The notes: generated by a model from the letters alone, not told the origin. A DNA stretch of 64,000 nucleotides from Oscillospiraceae bacterium (GCA_017429835.1 JAFROD010000014.1:1-64000); one strand, 5' to 3'. Positions 32,526-42,493 are shown, numbered from the stretch's first letter. Numbers and translations are program-made.

Positions 32526-33864
32526 TGTGTCTCCACTCGCGGTCGGCAAAGGTCGTAAACTGCGGCAGCCACTGCAGCTCGACCGTGCCGGTCTCGCCGT
32601 GGCGGTTCTTCGCAATGATACACTCCGCGACGTTTTGCTTTTCCGTTTCCTTGTTGTAGTAGTCCTCGCGGTAGAGGAAAATCACCTCGTCCGCGTCCTG
32701 TTCAATTGCGCCGGATTCGCGCAGATCAGACAGCATCGGCCGCTTGTCCTGACGGCTTTCGTTGGCACGGGACAGTTGGGAAAGACACAGAACCGGCACG
32801 TTCAGCTCCTTCGCCATGATCTTGAGCGAACGAGTGATATCGGAAATGACCTGCTGACGGTTTTCTCCGCTGTAGTTCAGCTTCGCGCCTGAGGAGGTCA
32901 TGAGCTGCAAATAGTCGATGACGACCAGCGCAAGATCGTCGATCCTGCGAAGCTTGGCGTTCATCTCGGCGACGGTGATGGACGGATTGTCGTCCACGCG
33001 CAGATCGGTCTGCGACAGAGCGGACGACGCAATGCCGATCTTGCTCCACTCGTCCATGGAGAGCTGACCCGTCGTCAGCTTGCGGTTGTCCACGAAGCTC
33101 TCGTTGGAGATCAGTCGGGTGACCAGTTGCTGCTTGGACATTTCCAGCGAGAAGAAGGCGACCGTCCGCTTCGGGTACTTCTTTGCGACGTTCAGGGCGA
33201 TATTCAGCGCCATGGAGGTCTTGCCCATGCCGGGGCGCGCCGCAAGGAGCATCAGGTCGGACTTGTTCAGACCGCTGATAAATCTATCCAGATCGCGCAG
33301 TCCGGTCGAAATGCCCGAAATATCGCTGCCGGATTCGCTCAGCTCGGTCAGACGGTCAAAGACCTTCAGCAGGATCGTGCCGACGTGTTCCAGAGAATCG
33401 TTCGTGTTGCCGCGGCGCAGAGCGTAGATTCTCTTCTCCGCCGCTTCGAGCATGTCCTTCGCCGAGCCGACGCCCTCATAGACCGTGTTAACGATGTCCG
33501 ACGCCGCTTCCGCAAGATTGCGCTGCAGCCCCTTATCATGCACGATCTGCGCGTACTGCTTCGCGTTTGCAGCCGTCGGCGTGATCTCCATGAGCTGCAT
33601 GACGTACTTCGTGGAAGTCTGCTCGTCGTATACGCCGCGCTCGCGCATTTTGTCCAGCACCGTAACGGGGTCGATGATCTGCGAATAGCTGAACATTTCG
33701 TAGACCGTCTCGAAAATATCGCGGTTGGTCTGGAGATAGAAATCCTCCGCGCGCACCGCGCCGATCACGTCGTTGATACAGCGGCTGTCGATCAGGATCG
33801 AGCCGAGCACCGCCTGCTCGGCTTCCAGGGAATGGGGCGCCTGGCGTCCCAGTAAATCATCCAT
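32515..33864 (-). CDS. dnaB: Replicative DNA helicase DnaB
   Basis: A 449-residue RecA-fold hexameric helicase that unwinds DNA ahead of the replisome. The N-terminal primase-interacting domain (LEAEQAVLGSILID) is followed by the linker helix and the ATPase domain with AARPGMGKTSMAL near residue 208 and VVIDYLQLM near residue 317. No intein is present. It lies 20 nt downstream of rplI and is part of the gdpP-rplI-dnaB arrangement common in Firmicutes. Confidence 0.97.
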   Translation of the reverse strand: MDDLLGRQAPHSLEAEQAVLGSILIDSRCINDVIGAVRAEDFYLQTNRDIFETVYEMFSYSQIIDPVTVLDKMRERGVYDEQTSTKYVMQLMEITPTAANAKQYAQIVHDKGLQRNLAEAASDIVNTVYEGVGSAKDMLEAAEKRIYALRRGNTNDSLEHVGTILLKVFDRLTELSESGSDISGISTGLRDLDRFISGLNKSDLMLLAARPGMGKTSMALNIALNVAKKYPKRTVAFFSLEMSKQQLVTRLISNESFVDNRKLTTGQLSMDEWSKIGIASSALSQTDLRVDDNPSITVAEMNAKLRRIDDLALVVIDYLQLMTSSGAKLNYSGENRQQVISDITRSLKIMAKELNVPVLCLSQLSRANESRQDKRPMLSDLRESGAIEQDADEVIFLYREDYYNKETEKQNVAECIIAKNRHGETGTVELQWLPQFTTFADREWRHNED

Positions 33865-33884
33865 TTGAGAATCCTCTCTGTTTC

Positions 33885-34331
33885 TTACAGTTCCTCAACC
33901 TTCAGCTTGAGCTTCGCGGTGATCTCGTAGCCCAGCTTGCATTTGACCGTATAGTCGCCGACCGTCTTGATCTGTTCCTCGAGCACGATGCGGCGCTTGT
34001 CTACGTCAATGCCCTCCTGCTGTTTGATCGCGTCTGCGATCTCCTGCGTCGTCACGGAGCCGAACAGTCTGCCTGCCCCGCCGCCCTTGGCGCGGACGGT
34101 CACGACCATATCCTTCATCTTTTCGGAGATTGCGAATGCCTCCTCGCGCTCCCGCTGCTGACGCTCCTGCACCGCCTTGTCGGTCATGCGCTTGGTGTTG
34201 ATATTGTCCGCAGTCGCTTCCACCGCCATCTTGCGCGGCAGCATATAGTTTCTGGCATAGCCGTCCGATACCTCGAGCATCTGACCCTTTTTGCCCTTGC
34301 CCTTGACGTCCTGCAGCAAAATAACCTTCAT
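33885..34331 (-). CDS. rplI: 50S ribosomal protein L9
   Basis: A 148-residue two-domain ribosomal protein with the 23S rRNA-binding N-terminus (MKVILLQDVKGKGKKGQML...GYARNYMLPRKMA), a long connecting helix, and the C-terminal domain. Length is exactly typical. It lies 21 nt downstream of gdpP, and AGGAGGAACAGCC precedes its ATG. Confidence 0.97.
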   Translation of the reverse strand: MKVILLQDVKGKGKKGQMLEVSDGYARNYMLPRKMAVEATADNINTKRMTDKAVQERQQREREEAFAISEKMKDMVVTVRAKGGGAGRLFGSVTTQEIADAIKQQEGIDVDKRRIVLEEQIKTVGDYTVKCKLGYEITAKLKLKVEEL

Positions 34332-34352
34332 GGCTGTTCCTCCTTCTTTCTG

Positions 34353-36335
34353 TTACGGTTCAAAGAATTTATCAATGGATTTGATCAGTTCTTCCAGTGT
34401 CGCGCTCACGCTCTTGTTCTTGACCTGCGCGCCCGCAGTCGCGGCGTTGCCGCCGCCCCCCAGCGGCTCCAGAATGACCTGCACGTTCGCTTCGCCGATG
34501 GAGCGGGCGGAGATGATCGTCTGATCGTCCTGCGGATAGAGCACGAAAGAGGTCTCGATGCCGGAGATGTTCAAGAGCTCGTCCGCAGCCTGCGCCGCCG
34601 TCGTGCGGTTTGCGGTATAGTCCAGCGCGGCGATCGCGATCTTCTGGCGATAAAGCCGCGCGTTCTGAATAATCTTATAACGGGCGACCGTGGTGGGCAG
34701 GTCGTTCTGAAAGAGCTTCTTGACCTGCACGGTATCCGCGCCGATCCGGCGCAGGAACGCCGCCGCCTCAAAGGTACGGCTGTTGGTACGCACGCCGAAA
34801 TTCTTGGTGTCGAGCACGATGCCGGCAAGCAGCGCCGCCGCCTCGTTTGCGGTGATCGCCGTCGCTTCCAGCGAATACTGCAGCAGCTCCGTGACCAGCT
34901 CGGAGGCGGAGGACGCGTACGGCTCGTGCAGATTCAGCACGGGCTGCTCGATGTAGTCGGCAGCGCGGCGGTGATGGTCGATGACGACCACCCTGCGGAT
35001 GGATTCCAGCAGCGGCTTGCACTCGACCTGATCGGGACGGTTGGTGTCCACCACGACCAGCAGGCTCTTGGCGTCCGCATCAACCAACGCGTCCTGCCCG
35101 CTGATGAAGCAGTCGGCGTACTCCGGCATTTCGCGCAGAATGCTCAGCATGCTTTCGGCGGCGTTGCGCTCGGGGTCGATGACGATATTCGCCTTCTTTC
35201 CCTTATGGCGGCACAGGCAGCAGATGCCCGCAGCCGCGCCGATCGCGTCCAAGTCCGCCATTTTGTGGCCCATGATGAAAATGCGGCTCGACTGCGTGAT
35301 CAGCTCGGCAAGCGACGACGCCATCACGCGGGATTTGACCGTGGTACGGCGCTCGGTCGCCTTGTTTCTGCCGCCGAAGAAGGTGAAATCGTAGCGATCC
35401 TTGATGACCGCCTGATCGCCGCCGCGGGAGAGCGCCATTTCGATGGACAGGGCGGCAAAGCTGTGATTCTCGCGGAAGTCCACGCCGTCCTTGCCGATGC
35501 CGATGGATACGGTCGCGGCGATGCCGGTCGCATTCGTGACCTCGCGCATGGCTTCCAGCAGGGAGAATTTCGTGTCCGCCATCGCGGACAGCTCCTTCGC
35601 CTCAAACAGCAGGAGGAAACGGTTGCGCTCCAGTCTTCGGAGCAGACCGTTATACTGATCCGCCCAGTCGCTGATCCGTTTGTTGATCTCCGCGTTCAGG
35701 CGGGAGATCTCCGCCTCCTGCAGATTGTTGGTCAGCTCGTCGTAGTTGTCTACCAGCACGATACAGACCATCGGGCGCGAGCGGATATACTCGTCGCGCA
35801 CCTGCAGAAGCTCCGTCAGATCCTGCAGATAGATCATGCCCATGACCACGCCGGACTTCATATCCTTGCTCGGCAGGACGGAGCCCGTCACGCGGAACCG
35901 CCGGCCGCGGTAGCGCAGCTCGTCCGGGCAGGTCGTCTTGCCGGAGGTCAGCCATTCCGTCGAGAAGCCGGGCAGGATATCCGTGACGAACTGCGCCGAG
36001 AGCGTATCTTTCACGTTCGTCAAGTCCGCAAAGGACTTGTTGTACCACAGAAGCTCGTCCTCGTTGAGCTGGATCAGCGCGACCGGGAACGGCACCTCGC
36101 TGTCCGCCGATTTGCGCATCATCTCGTTCGTCGTCTGCACGTACTCGTTGAGCGCGCGGTGACGGCGGGCGTTCGCCCACCGGTAGCCCGCGAGCAGGAG
36201 CAGCAGTACCACCGCTTCGCCGGCGGCAAGATAATACTGCCTCAGAATCAGCGCGGCGGCGCAGAACAGCGCCATCACGATAAAGTAGGCTGCCATACTC
36301 GGCTGCAGCAATCTTCGCATTTTATTTTTGTTCAA
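34353..36335 (-). CDS. gdpP: Cyclic-di-AMP phosphodiesterase GdpP
   Basis: A 660-residue membrane enzyme that hydrolyses c-di-AMP and so sets potassium and cell-wall homeostasis. Two transmembrane helices (about 12-50), a PAS-like domain (about 60-175), a degenerate GGDEF domain (about 175-320), a DHH domain with HKMADLDAIGAA near residue 353 and VIDHHR near residue 432, and a C-terminal DHHA1 domain. The DHHA1 glycine loop reads GGGGNAATAGAQ, without the His often present at that position. The gene is divergent from RNase J. Confidence 0.94.
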   Translation of the reverse strand: MNKNKMRRLLQPSMAAYFIVMALFCAAALILRQYYLAAGEAVVLLLLLAGYRWANARRHRALNEYVQTTNEMMRKSADSEVPFPVALIQLNEDELLWYNKSFADLTNVKDTLSAQFVTDILPGFSTEWLTSGKTTCPDELRYRGRRFRVTGSVLPSKDMKSGVVMGMIYLQDLTELLQVRDEYIRSRPMVCIVLVDNYDELTNNLQEAEISRLNAEINKRISDWADQYNGLLRRLERNRFLLLFEAKELSAMADTKFSLLEAMREVTNATGIAATVSIGIGKDGVDFRENHSFAALSIEMALSRGGDQAVIKDRYDFTFFGGRNKATERRTTVKSRVMASSLAELITQSSRIFIMGHKMADLDAIGAAAGICCLCRHKGKKANIVIDPERNAAESMLSILREMPEYADCFISGQDALVDADAKSLLVVVDTNRPDQVECKPLLESIRRVVVIDHHRRAADYIEQPVLNLHEPYASSASELVTELLQYSLEATAITANEAAALLAGIVLDTKNFGVRTNSRTFEAAAFLRRIGADTVQVKKLFQNDLPTTVARYKIIQNARLYRQKIAIAALDYTANRTTAAQAADELLNISGIETSFVLYPQDDQTIISARSIGEANVQVILEPLGGGGNAATAGAQVKNKSVSATLEELIKSIDKFFEP

Positions 36336-36602
36336 AGGGCGGCACCCCTTTCAAAACATAATAGGTTATATAATTATAACACAATACGCCGGCTTTTTCT
36401 ACCGCTTTTCTCTAATTTTTCCAATGGAAGTCTGCCCGTTTCCAAAAAACAGTATACTTTTCGTTCATTTTGTGGTATACTTCCCGCGGCGGAGACAAAA
36501 GCCGCGCCGCTGATGCGGTCGGCGCGGCACAAATTATCGACGATACGGGTCAATACGACCCACTTCATATTTATCTTTACCCAACAAAGGAGTTGTCATA
36601 TT

Positions 36603-38258
36603 TTGGCAGATAAACTGAAAATTATCGCTCTGGGCGGTCTGAATGAAATCGGCAAGAACATGACCGTTCTGGAATACGGAAAGGACATGATCGTCGTGGA
36701 CTGCGGCCTCGGTTTCCCCGAGGACGACATGTACGGCGTCGATCTCGTCATTCCCGACGTAACTTATCTCGTAAAAAATCAGAAGAAGCTGCGCGGCTTC
36801 TTCATCACCCACGGCCACGAGGATCACATCGGCGCGCTGCCCTACGTTCTGCAGGCGGTTTCCGCGCCCGTCCACGCCACCCCGCTCACCAACGGGCTGA
36901 TCAAGCTCAAGCTGGAGGAGCACGACCTCGCGGCAAAGACCCAGCTCGTCACCCATAAGCCGGGCGACGTCGTGAAGGCAGGCTGCTTCAGCGTGGAGTT
37001 CATCCACGTCAACCACTCCATCGCGGACGCGGTCGCGTTCGCCATCCGCACGCCGGTCGGCACGATCGTCATGACCGGCGACTTCAAAATCGACCCCACC
37101 GCGGAGGACGGCATGACCGACCTCGGACGGCTCGGCGCGCTGGGCAAGGAGGGCGTCTACGCGCTCTTAATGGACTCGACCAACGTCGAGCGGCAGGGCT
37201 ACACTCCCTCGGAATCTATCGTCGCCGAGGGTCTTGACCGCCACTTCAACGGCTGCAAAAACCGCATCATCGTCACGACCTTTGCCTCCAATATGCACCG
37301 CATTCAGGCGGTGCTCGCCGTCGCGCACCGCCACGGCAGAAAAGTCGCCGTCACAGGCCGCAGCATGGAGAACATCCTCAAAGTCGCGATCGATCTGGGC
37401 TACCTGAACATCCCCGACGGGACGCTCGTGGACATCAACCAGATCAAGACGCTGCCGAAGGATCGGATCGTCATCGTCTCCACCGGCTCGCAAGGCGAGA
37501 ACATGTCCGCCCTGTACCGCATGGCGTTCTCCGGTCATAAGCAGGTCGAGATTCAGCCGGGAGACAAGGTCATCATCTCCGCTTCCGCCATTCCCGGCAA
37601 TGAAAAGGCGGTCTCGCGCATCATCAACGAGCTCTATCGCAAAGGCGCGGAGGTCATCTATGACAAGCTGGAGGGACTGCACGTCTCCGGTCACGCCTGC
37701 TGCGAGGAGCTGAAGATCATTCACGCGCTGACCAAGCCGCGTTACTTCATTCCCGTTCACGGCGAACAGCGTCACCTGCAGAAGCACGCCGCGCTGGCAA
37801 AGCAGATGGGCATGCGTCCGAAAAACGTCATCATCTCCGACCTCGGCAAGGTCATCGAATGCACCGGCAAGACCTGTAAGCTCGGACAGACCGTACCCAC
37901 GGGCAAGATCCTCGTTGACGGCACCGGCGTCGGCGACGTCGGCAGCGTCGTGCTGCGCGACCGCAAGCACCTGGCGCAGGACGGCATGATCGTCGTCTGC
38001 GTGAACCTCTCCAGCGAGGACGGCTCGATCCTCTCCGGTCCCGACATCATCACCCGCGGCTTCGTCTACGCCAAGGAGAACGAGGATCTGATGGAGGCGC
38101 TGCGCATGATCGCCGCCCGCTCCATCGAGGTCTGCCAGATGCGCAATATCTCGGACTGGGCGACGATCAAATCCACGATCAAGAACGACATCGGGCAATA
38201 CCTCTTTAAGAACGCGAAGCGCAACCCGATGATCCTGCCGATCATCATGGAGATTTAA
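36603..38258 (+). CDS. rnj: Ribonuclease J
   Basis: A 551-residue metallo-beta-lactamase-fold RNase with 5' exonuclease and endonuclease activity, central to Firmicute mRNA decay. The zinc motif HGHEDHIGALPY is near residue 74, the beta-CASP region includes SGHAC, and the C-terminal HGEQRHL block is present. It opens with TTG at 36603, 10 nt after AAAGGAG; no ATG fits the family start (LADKLKIIALGGLNEIGKN). A much longer frame extends upstream through the gdpP antisense strand but is not coding. A strong terminator follows. Confidence 0.95.
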   Translation: MADKLKIIALGGLNEIGKNMTVLEYGKDMIVVDCGLGFPEDDMYGVDLVIPDVTYLVKNQKKLRGFFITHGHEDHIGALPYVLQAVSAPVHATPLTNGLIKLKLEEHDLAAKTQLVTHKPGDVVKAGCFSVEFIHVNHSIADAVAFAIRTPVGTIVMTGDFKIDPTAEDGMTDLGRLGALGKEGVYALLMDSTNVERQGYTPSESIVAEGLDRHFNGCKNRIIVTTFASNMHRIQAVLAVAHRHGRKVAVTGRSMENILKVAIDLGYLNIPDGTLVDINQIKTLPKDRIVIVSTGSQGENMSALYRMAFSGHKQVEIQPGDKVIISASAIPGNEKAVSRIINELYRKGAEVIYDKLEGLHVSGHACCEELKIIHALTKPRYFIPVHGEQRHLQKHAALAKQMGMRPKNVIISDLGKVIECTGKTCKLGQTVPTGKILVDGTGVGDVGSVVLRDRKHLAQDGMIVVCVNLSSEDGSILSGPDIITRGFVYAKENEDLMEALRMIAARSIEVCQMRNISDWATIKSTIKNDIGQYLFKNAKRNPMILPIIMEI

Positions 38259-38299
38259 AAAGGCTTCCCCTTGCGGGAAGGCTTCCGATTATGCGCAAA

Positions 38300-38343
38300 A
38301 ACAAGCTGAGAAGCACGGTTTTTCGTCTTCTCAGCTTGTTTCT
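38300..38343. terminator. Terminator between RNase J and the ABC permease gene
   Basis: AACAAGCTGAGAAG (38300-38313) and CTTCTCAGCTTGTT (38327-38340) form a perfect 14-bp stem. A second smaller hairpin (AAGGCTTCCC...GGGAAGGCTT, about 38258-38284) lies just upstream. Confidence 0.88.
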
Positions 38344-38356
38344 TTATTATCAATTC

Positions 38357-39964
38357 TTACAGTTTCTCAAACCGCTTCGCGCCGCTTTTCCACAGCCATA
38401 AAACGGAAAACAGCAGCCAGACGACGGCGACGCCGAGCGCGATCAGCAGGAAGGTCGTCGCGGGCAGGCTCTGCTTCATGAGCACCAGCACGACGAAGCC
38501 GATGGTCACAGCAGCCGTATATGCCATCATCGGGAGCATGGTCAGCAGGACGGACGCAGACTGCTTGATCGGAACCGCCTCGTTGACCCAATCCAGCTTC
38601 GGGAAGCAGAGATTCATCATCAGACCGAAGGTGCCGCTCAGCAGGACGAACATCTGCGGCACCAGCAGCAGAATGATCCAGCCCGGAACGTCGGCGCGCA
38701 GGACGATGCCCGCTGCGGCCGACAGGCAAAGGGTCGGTCCCGCGCACAGGTACACGTGCAGCTTCAGCTTCGCCGCAAGGATCGCGTTCGCCGGGATCGG
38801 CGAAGATCGCAGAATCCACAGATTCTTTCCCTCCAGCGAGATCGACGGCGCGGTGAGCACGTTCATGCTGCAGAACAGCGAGGTCAGCAGCGCGAGGATC
38901 AGCGCAAAATCAAGATCAGTCAGCGGAAGTCCCAAAACGCGCACCTGCGTCAGCAGATCGCGCACCGCGTCCGCCTTGATCACCAGCGCAACGGCGGCGA
39001 CGACGGCGAGGATCAGTCCCAGGCCGCAGTTGAGCATATAGAGCGCGCTCGAGGTGAAACGCTTGAACTCCTTGCGCAGAAGTGCGGACGAAAGCTTGCC
39101 GCTGCGCAGCTCGAGCTCACCCGTTTTGCGCTTTTTGAGATTCTCGGAAGAACTGACCTTCAGGAAGCCCTTGCCGAGCAAGCCAAACGCTGCGGCAAAC
39201 ACCGCCAGTGCGAGCGCGGCGACCAGCAGGAACAGAAGCCAGTTCGGTTCGGCGATCCCCTTGCCGTACCAGCAGAACAGGAACCCCCAGTTCATCATGC
39301 CGTCCGCGACCGACTGATAATGCTGCATCAGCAAAGTGATGTACTTCTGCGCGTTGAAATAGACGAAGAAGTAGATCGCCAGGAATACCAGCGAGAAGAT
39401 CATCGTCACGAGCGTTTTGTTCCTTGCGCGGGCAGTCAGCCGCGCCAGCAGCCAGCCGACCAGACAGGCGACCGACGCGGCGATCAGCGGCAGAAATACG
39501 CTGCCGACGATATAGAGCGCGAGCTGCGCGACGTTCAGCCCCGCTTTGGCAAACCAAGCGATACCGGCAGGCACCATGACGAGCAGGGAGATCAGATACT
39601 CGATGCCGAGCAGGATCGCCATGCGGCTCAAGAGGATGGTGCGGGGCGGGATCGGCATGGACAGAAGCAGCTCGTTGTCCGTCGCCTCAAACAGCTCGCT
39701 CTTCGCGGTAAACGCCGTGAAGAAGAACGAAATGCCGAACGAGGACAGCCCGATCATCGCAAAATAGAACCAATGATACTGCTGCACGGGGGCGATCGTT
39801 TCCGCCATGAAGCCGAACATGTGGTAGAACAGGAAACCGAACACGCCGCCGCAGTAGACCATCAGCACGGCAAACAGGACGAGCATGCCCTTGCCGTTCT
39901 TCCGGCGGGCGGTCGTGCGGCTGAGAATGCTCTGCAGACGCAGCTTAATCAGTTTGCCCAGCAT
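38357..39964 (-). CDS. ABC exporter permease
   Basis: A 535-residue polytopic membrane protein with about 12 hydrophobic segments and an ABC2-type exporter layout: a cytoplasmic N-terminus, a paired-helix bundle, and a central charged loop (about 275-310). Its start overlaps the ATPase gene by 20 bases, so the two form a transporter unit. The substrate is unknown. It is similar in style to the 'putative ABC exporter' permeases widespread in Clostridia. Confidence 0.85.
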   Translation of the reverse strand: MLGKLIKLRLQSILSRTTARRKNGKGMLVLFAVLMVYCGGVFGFLFYHMFGFMAETIAPVQQYHWFYFAMIGLSSFGISFFFTAFTAKSELFEATDNELLLSMPIPPRTILLSRMAILLGIEYLISLLVMVPAGIAWFAKAGLNVAQLALYIVGSVFLPLIAASVACLVGWLLARLTARARNKTLVTMIFSLVFLAIYFFVYFNAQKYITLLMQHYQSVADGMMNWGFLFCWYGKGIAEPNWLLFLLVAALALAVFAAAFGLLGKGFLKVSSSENLKKRKTGELELRSGKLSSALLRKEFKRFTSSALYMLNCGLGLILAVVAAVALVIKADAVRDLLTQVRVLGLPLTDLDFALILALLTSLFCSMNVLTAPSISLEGKNLWILRSSPIPANAILAAKLKLHVYLCAGPTLCLSAAAGIVLRADVPGWIILLLVPQMFVLLSGTFGLMMNLCFPKLDWVNEAVPIKQSASVLLTMLPMMAYTAAVTIGFVVLVLMKQSLPATTFLLIALGVAVVWLLFSVLWLWKSGAKRFEKL

Positions 39965-40670
39965 GGTCGTCCTCCAATTCCATAAACACGTCCTCCAAAG
40001 ACGCGTCGCCGCGGACTTCTTCCATCGTGCCGGAGCGGATCAGCCTGCCTTCTTTGATGATCGCAACGCGGTCGCAGAGCTTCTCCGCGACTTCCAGAAC
40101 GTGCGTGGAGAAGAAGATCGCGCCGCCTGCATTGCAATGCTCGTGCATGACCTGCTTGACCGCATGCGACGCCTTCGGGTCGAGCCCCACGAAAGGTTCG
40201 TCCATGATCAGAAGCTTTGGGTCGTGCGCCAGCGCGGCGATCAGCGCGAGCTTCTGCTTCATGCCGTGGCTGAACGACGCGATCGGCTGCAGCAGATCGT
40301 TTTCCAGTTCCAGCATCGTCGCGTACTTTTCGATACGCTCCTTGCGCTCCTTCGCGCCGACGCCGTAGACGTCGCAAATGAAGTTCAGATACTTGTCGGC
40401 AGTCATGAACTCGTACAGGTCGGGATTGTCCGGCACGTAGGCGATGATCTTCTTGCAGGCAAGCGGCTCGGTGCGTACGGATCTGCCGTCGATATAGATA
40501 TCGCCGCCGTCAAAGTCCAGAATACCGACGCACGCCTTGAGCGTCGTGGTCTTGCCCGCGCCGTTGTGCCCGATAAAGGCGCACAGCTCGCCCGGACGGA
40601 TATGCAGCGTAAGGTGGTCGACCGCGCACTTTTCTCCGTAGTGTTTGGTCAGGTCGTTGATTTTGAGCAT
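39945..40670 (-). CDS. ABC transporter ATP-binding protein
   Basis: A 241-residue ATPase with Walker A GHNGAGKTTT near residue 35, an atypical signature FSHGMKQKLALIAAL (family LSGGQ), and Walker B LLIMDEPFVGLD. It powers the permease encoded immediately downstream. A TTGACA-17-TACGAT promoter lies 33 nt upstream on the minus strand. Confidence 0.93.
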   Translation of the reverse strand: MLKINDLTKHYGEKCAVDHLTLHIRPGELCAFIGHNGAGKTTTLKACVGILDFDGGDIYIDGRSVRTEPLACKKIIAYVPDNPDLYEFMTADKYLNFICDVYGVGAKERKERIEKYATMLELENDLLQPIASFSHGMKQKLALIAALAHDPKLLIMDEPFVGLDPKASHAVKQVMHEHCNAGGAIFFSTHVLEVAEKLCDRVAIIKEGRLIRSGTMEEVRGDASLEDVFMELEDDHAGQTD

Positions 40671-40702
40671 AGAGCATTCCCCCTTGCTGATTTTATGCTT
40701 GT

Positions 40703-40731
40703 ATCGTAGCGCATTTTGCCCGATTTGTCAA
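40703..40731 (-). promoter_or_regulatory. Promoter of the ABC exporter operon
   Basis: On the minus strand, TTGACA (40731-40726), a 17-nt spacer and TACGAT (40708-40703), with the ATPase ATG 33 nt downstream. Confidence 0.75.
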
Positions 40732-40766
40732 TTGTTGCACGCTTCGAGGCAATTCTTCGTTTCTTC

Positions 40767-40794
40767 GCGTCCTCTGTTGAGAGGACGCTTTTTT
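40767..40794 (+). terminator. Terminator-like hairpin just before the phage-like cassette
   Basis: GCGTCCTCT (40767-40775) and AGAGGACGC (40780-40788) form a perfect 9-bp stem followed by six T residues. It lies 32 nt upstream of the terminase small-subunit start, so it would terminate or attenuate transcription into the cassette. Confidence 0.8.
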
Positions 40795-40826
40795 GCGCCC
40801 GAAATCCAATCTTTGAGGTGATTTGC

Positions 40827-41261
40827 ATGAATCCCAACCTTCCTTCGGAAAAACGCCGCTTTGCCGCCGCCTATCTGCGCTGCTTCGACGCCGACGCGGC
40901 AGCCGCCGCGATCGGTCGCACGGACGGTATCCGGCTGCTCTCCACCCCCGCGGTGCAGCACGAGCTGGAGCTGCAACGCGGACAGTGTGACGTCCGCCGA
41001 CAGGACGTGATCCGCAGGCTGGCGCAGCTCGCCTTCGGGCGGGCGAACGACTGCGTGCGGCTCGTTCTGGAGGACGCGCCGGAGATCGACCGGCTGGACT
41101 TGAGCCTGCTTGCCGAGGTCAAACGCAATGAAAAAGGCACGGTGGAGGTCAAGCTGATCGACCGCATCCGTGCGCTGGAGCAGCTTCTTGAGGCGGGAAC
41201 GGACACCGCCGACTGCGCCGAAGCCTTCTTCGCCGCTGCGGGGGACGTGGACGAGGATTGA
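40827..41261 (+). CDS. Phage-like terminase small subunit
   Basis: A 144-residue protein with a Terminase_2-like layout: an N-terminal helix-turn-helix (EKRRFAAAYLRCFDADAAAAAIGRTDG), then VRRQDVIRRLAQLAFGRANDCVRL and a C-terminal oligomerisation helix. It would recognise packaging sites and recruit the large subunit. The ATG at 40827 has GAGGTGA upstream. It overlaps the large-subunit start (41258). First gene of the head cassette. Confidence 0.85.
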   Translation: MNPNLPSEKRRFAAAYLRCFDADAAAAAIGRTDGIRLLSTPAVQHELELQRGQCDVRRQDVIRRLAQLAFGRANDCVRLVLEDAPEIDRLDLSLLAEVKRNEKGTVEVKLIDRIRALEQLLEAGTDTADCAEAFFAAAGDVDED

Positions 41262-42493
41262 AATTCTCCAGGCAGCAGCGCATCGTCCTCAACTGGTGGA
41301 AGCCCGGCAGTCCGCACTGCGGGAAAGAGGCAATTATCTGCGACGGCGCGGTGCGCTCCGGCAAGACCCTGTGCATGGGGCTGAGCTTCTTTCTGTGGGC
41401 GTGTTCGCAGTTTTCCGGCGCGCGCTTCGGCGTGTGCGGCAAGACGATCTCCTCCCTGCGGCGCAACGTACTTTCCGAGCTTATACCCAAACTCAGGGTG
41501 ATCGGCTTCTCCGTCACGGAAAAGCGGACGGAAAACCTCGTCCGCATCGCCTATCGGGGGCACAGCAATGAGTTTTACGTCTTCGGCGGCAGGGACGAGA
41601 GCTCCTCTTCGCTCATTCAGGGCATTACCTTCGCGGGAATACTGCTCGACGAAGTCGCGCTGATGCCGCGCTCCTTCGTCGAACAGGCGTGCGCCCGCTG
41701 CTCCGTCACTGGCAGCCGTCTCTGGTTCAACTGCAACCCCGAGGGCCCGCACCACTGGTTTTACAACGAATGGATCCTCGGCGCGGAGAAGCGGAATTGC
41801 CTGTATCTGCACTTCACGATGGAGGACAATCCCTCCCTATCCCCGCAGATCAGGCAGCGCTACGCCCGCCTGTACTCCGGCGTGTTCTACCGCCGCTTCG
41901 TCCTCGGGCAGTGGATCGCCGCCGAGGGGCGGGTCTACGATTTCTTCGACGCGTCGAGCGCGCCGCCCGTGCCACAGGGAGATTTCGCGCAATGGTACAT
42001 CTCCTGCGACTACGGCACGGTCAATCCCGCTTCTTTCGGGCTGTGGGGTCTGCAGGACGGGGTCTGGTACCGGGTCAAGGAATTCTATTTTGATTCGAAG
42101 CGCGAAATGCGACAGATGACCGACGGCGAATACGCCGACGAGCTCGCCAAACTTGCGGGCGGCAGAACGATCGCCGCGGTCATCGTCGACCCCTCCGCCG
42201 CCAGCTTCATCGAGCTGCTGCGACGCCGCGGCTGGAACGTCAAAAAAGCGGACAACGACGTGCTTTCCGGCATTCGCCGCACCTCCGACCTGCTCAAAAG
42301 CGGGAAGATCGTCATCTGCGACACCTGCGCAGACTGCCTGCGGGAAACGGAGCAGTACGTCTGGGACGTCAAGGCGGGACGCGACACGGTCAAGAAGGAG
42401 CACGACCACGCGATGGACGATATGCGCTACTTTGTCGCCACCGTGCTCTCCTCCAATCCCCTTCCCATCGCCGTCCGTGCCGTCGCGCGCTGA
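41258..42493 (+). CDS. Phage-like terminase large subunit (PBSX type)
   Basis: A 411-residue packaging motor. The ATPase domain has Walker A DGAVRSGKTLCMGL near residue 28 and a GILLDEVALMP Walker B near residue 128, and the nuclease domain begins YISCDYGTVNPASFGLW near residue 247. It opens with TTG overlapping the small-subunit stop (TTGA). The length is near normal and the motifs look intact, so it could be functional. Confidence 0.92.
   Translation: MKFSRQQRIVLNWWKPGSPHCGKEAIICDGAVRSGKTLCMGLSFFLWACSQFSGARFGVCGKTISSLRRNVLSELIPKLRVIGFSVTEKRTENLVRIAYRGHSNEFYVFGGRDESSSSLIQGITFAGILLDEVALMPRSFVEQACARCSVTGSRLWFNCNPEGPHHWFYNEWILGAEKRNCLYLHFTMEDNPSLSPQIRQRYARLYSGVFYRRFVLGQWIAAEGRVYDFFDASSAPPVPQGDFAQWYISCDYGTVNPASFGLWGLQDGVWYRVKEFYFDSKREMRQMTDGEYADELAKLAGGRTIAAVIVDPSAASFIELLRRRGWNVKKADNDVLSGIRRTSDLLKSGKIVICDTCADCLRETEQYVWDVKAGRDTVKKEHDHAMDDMRYFVATVLSSNPLPIAVRAVAR

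Noticed and set aside
34926..38258. Single 1,110-codon plus-strand frame covering the gdpP antisense strand and RNase J
   Set aside because: Only the part from 36603 matches a family (RNase J) and has a ribosome binding site. The upstream part is the complement of gdpP and is open because of GC-rich codon bias.
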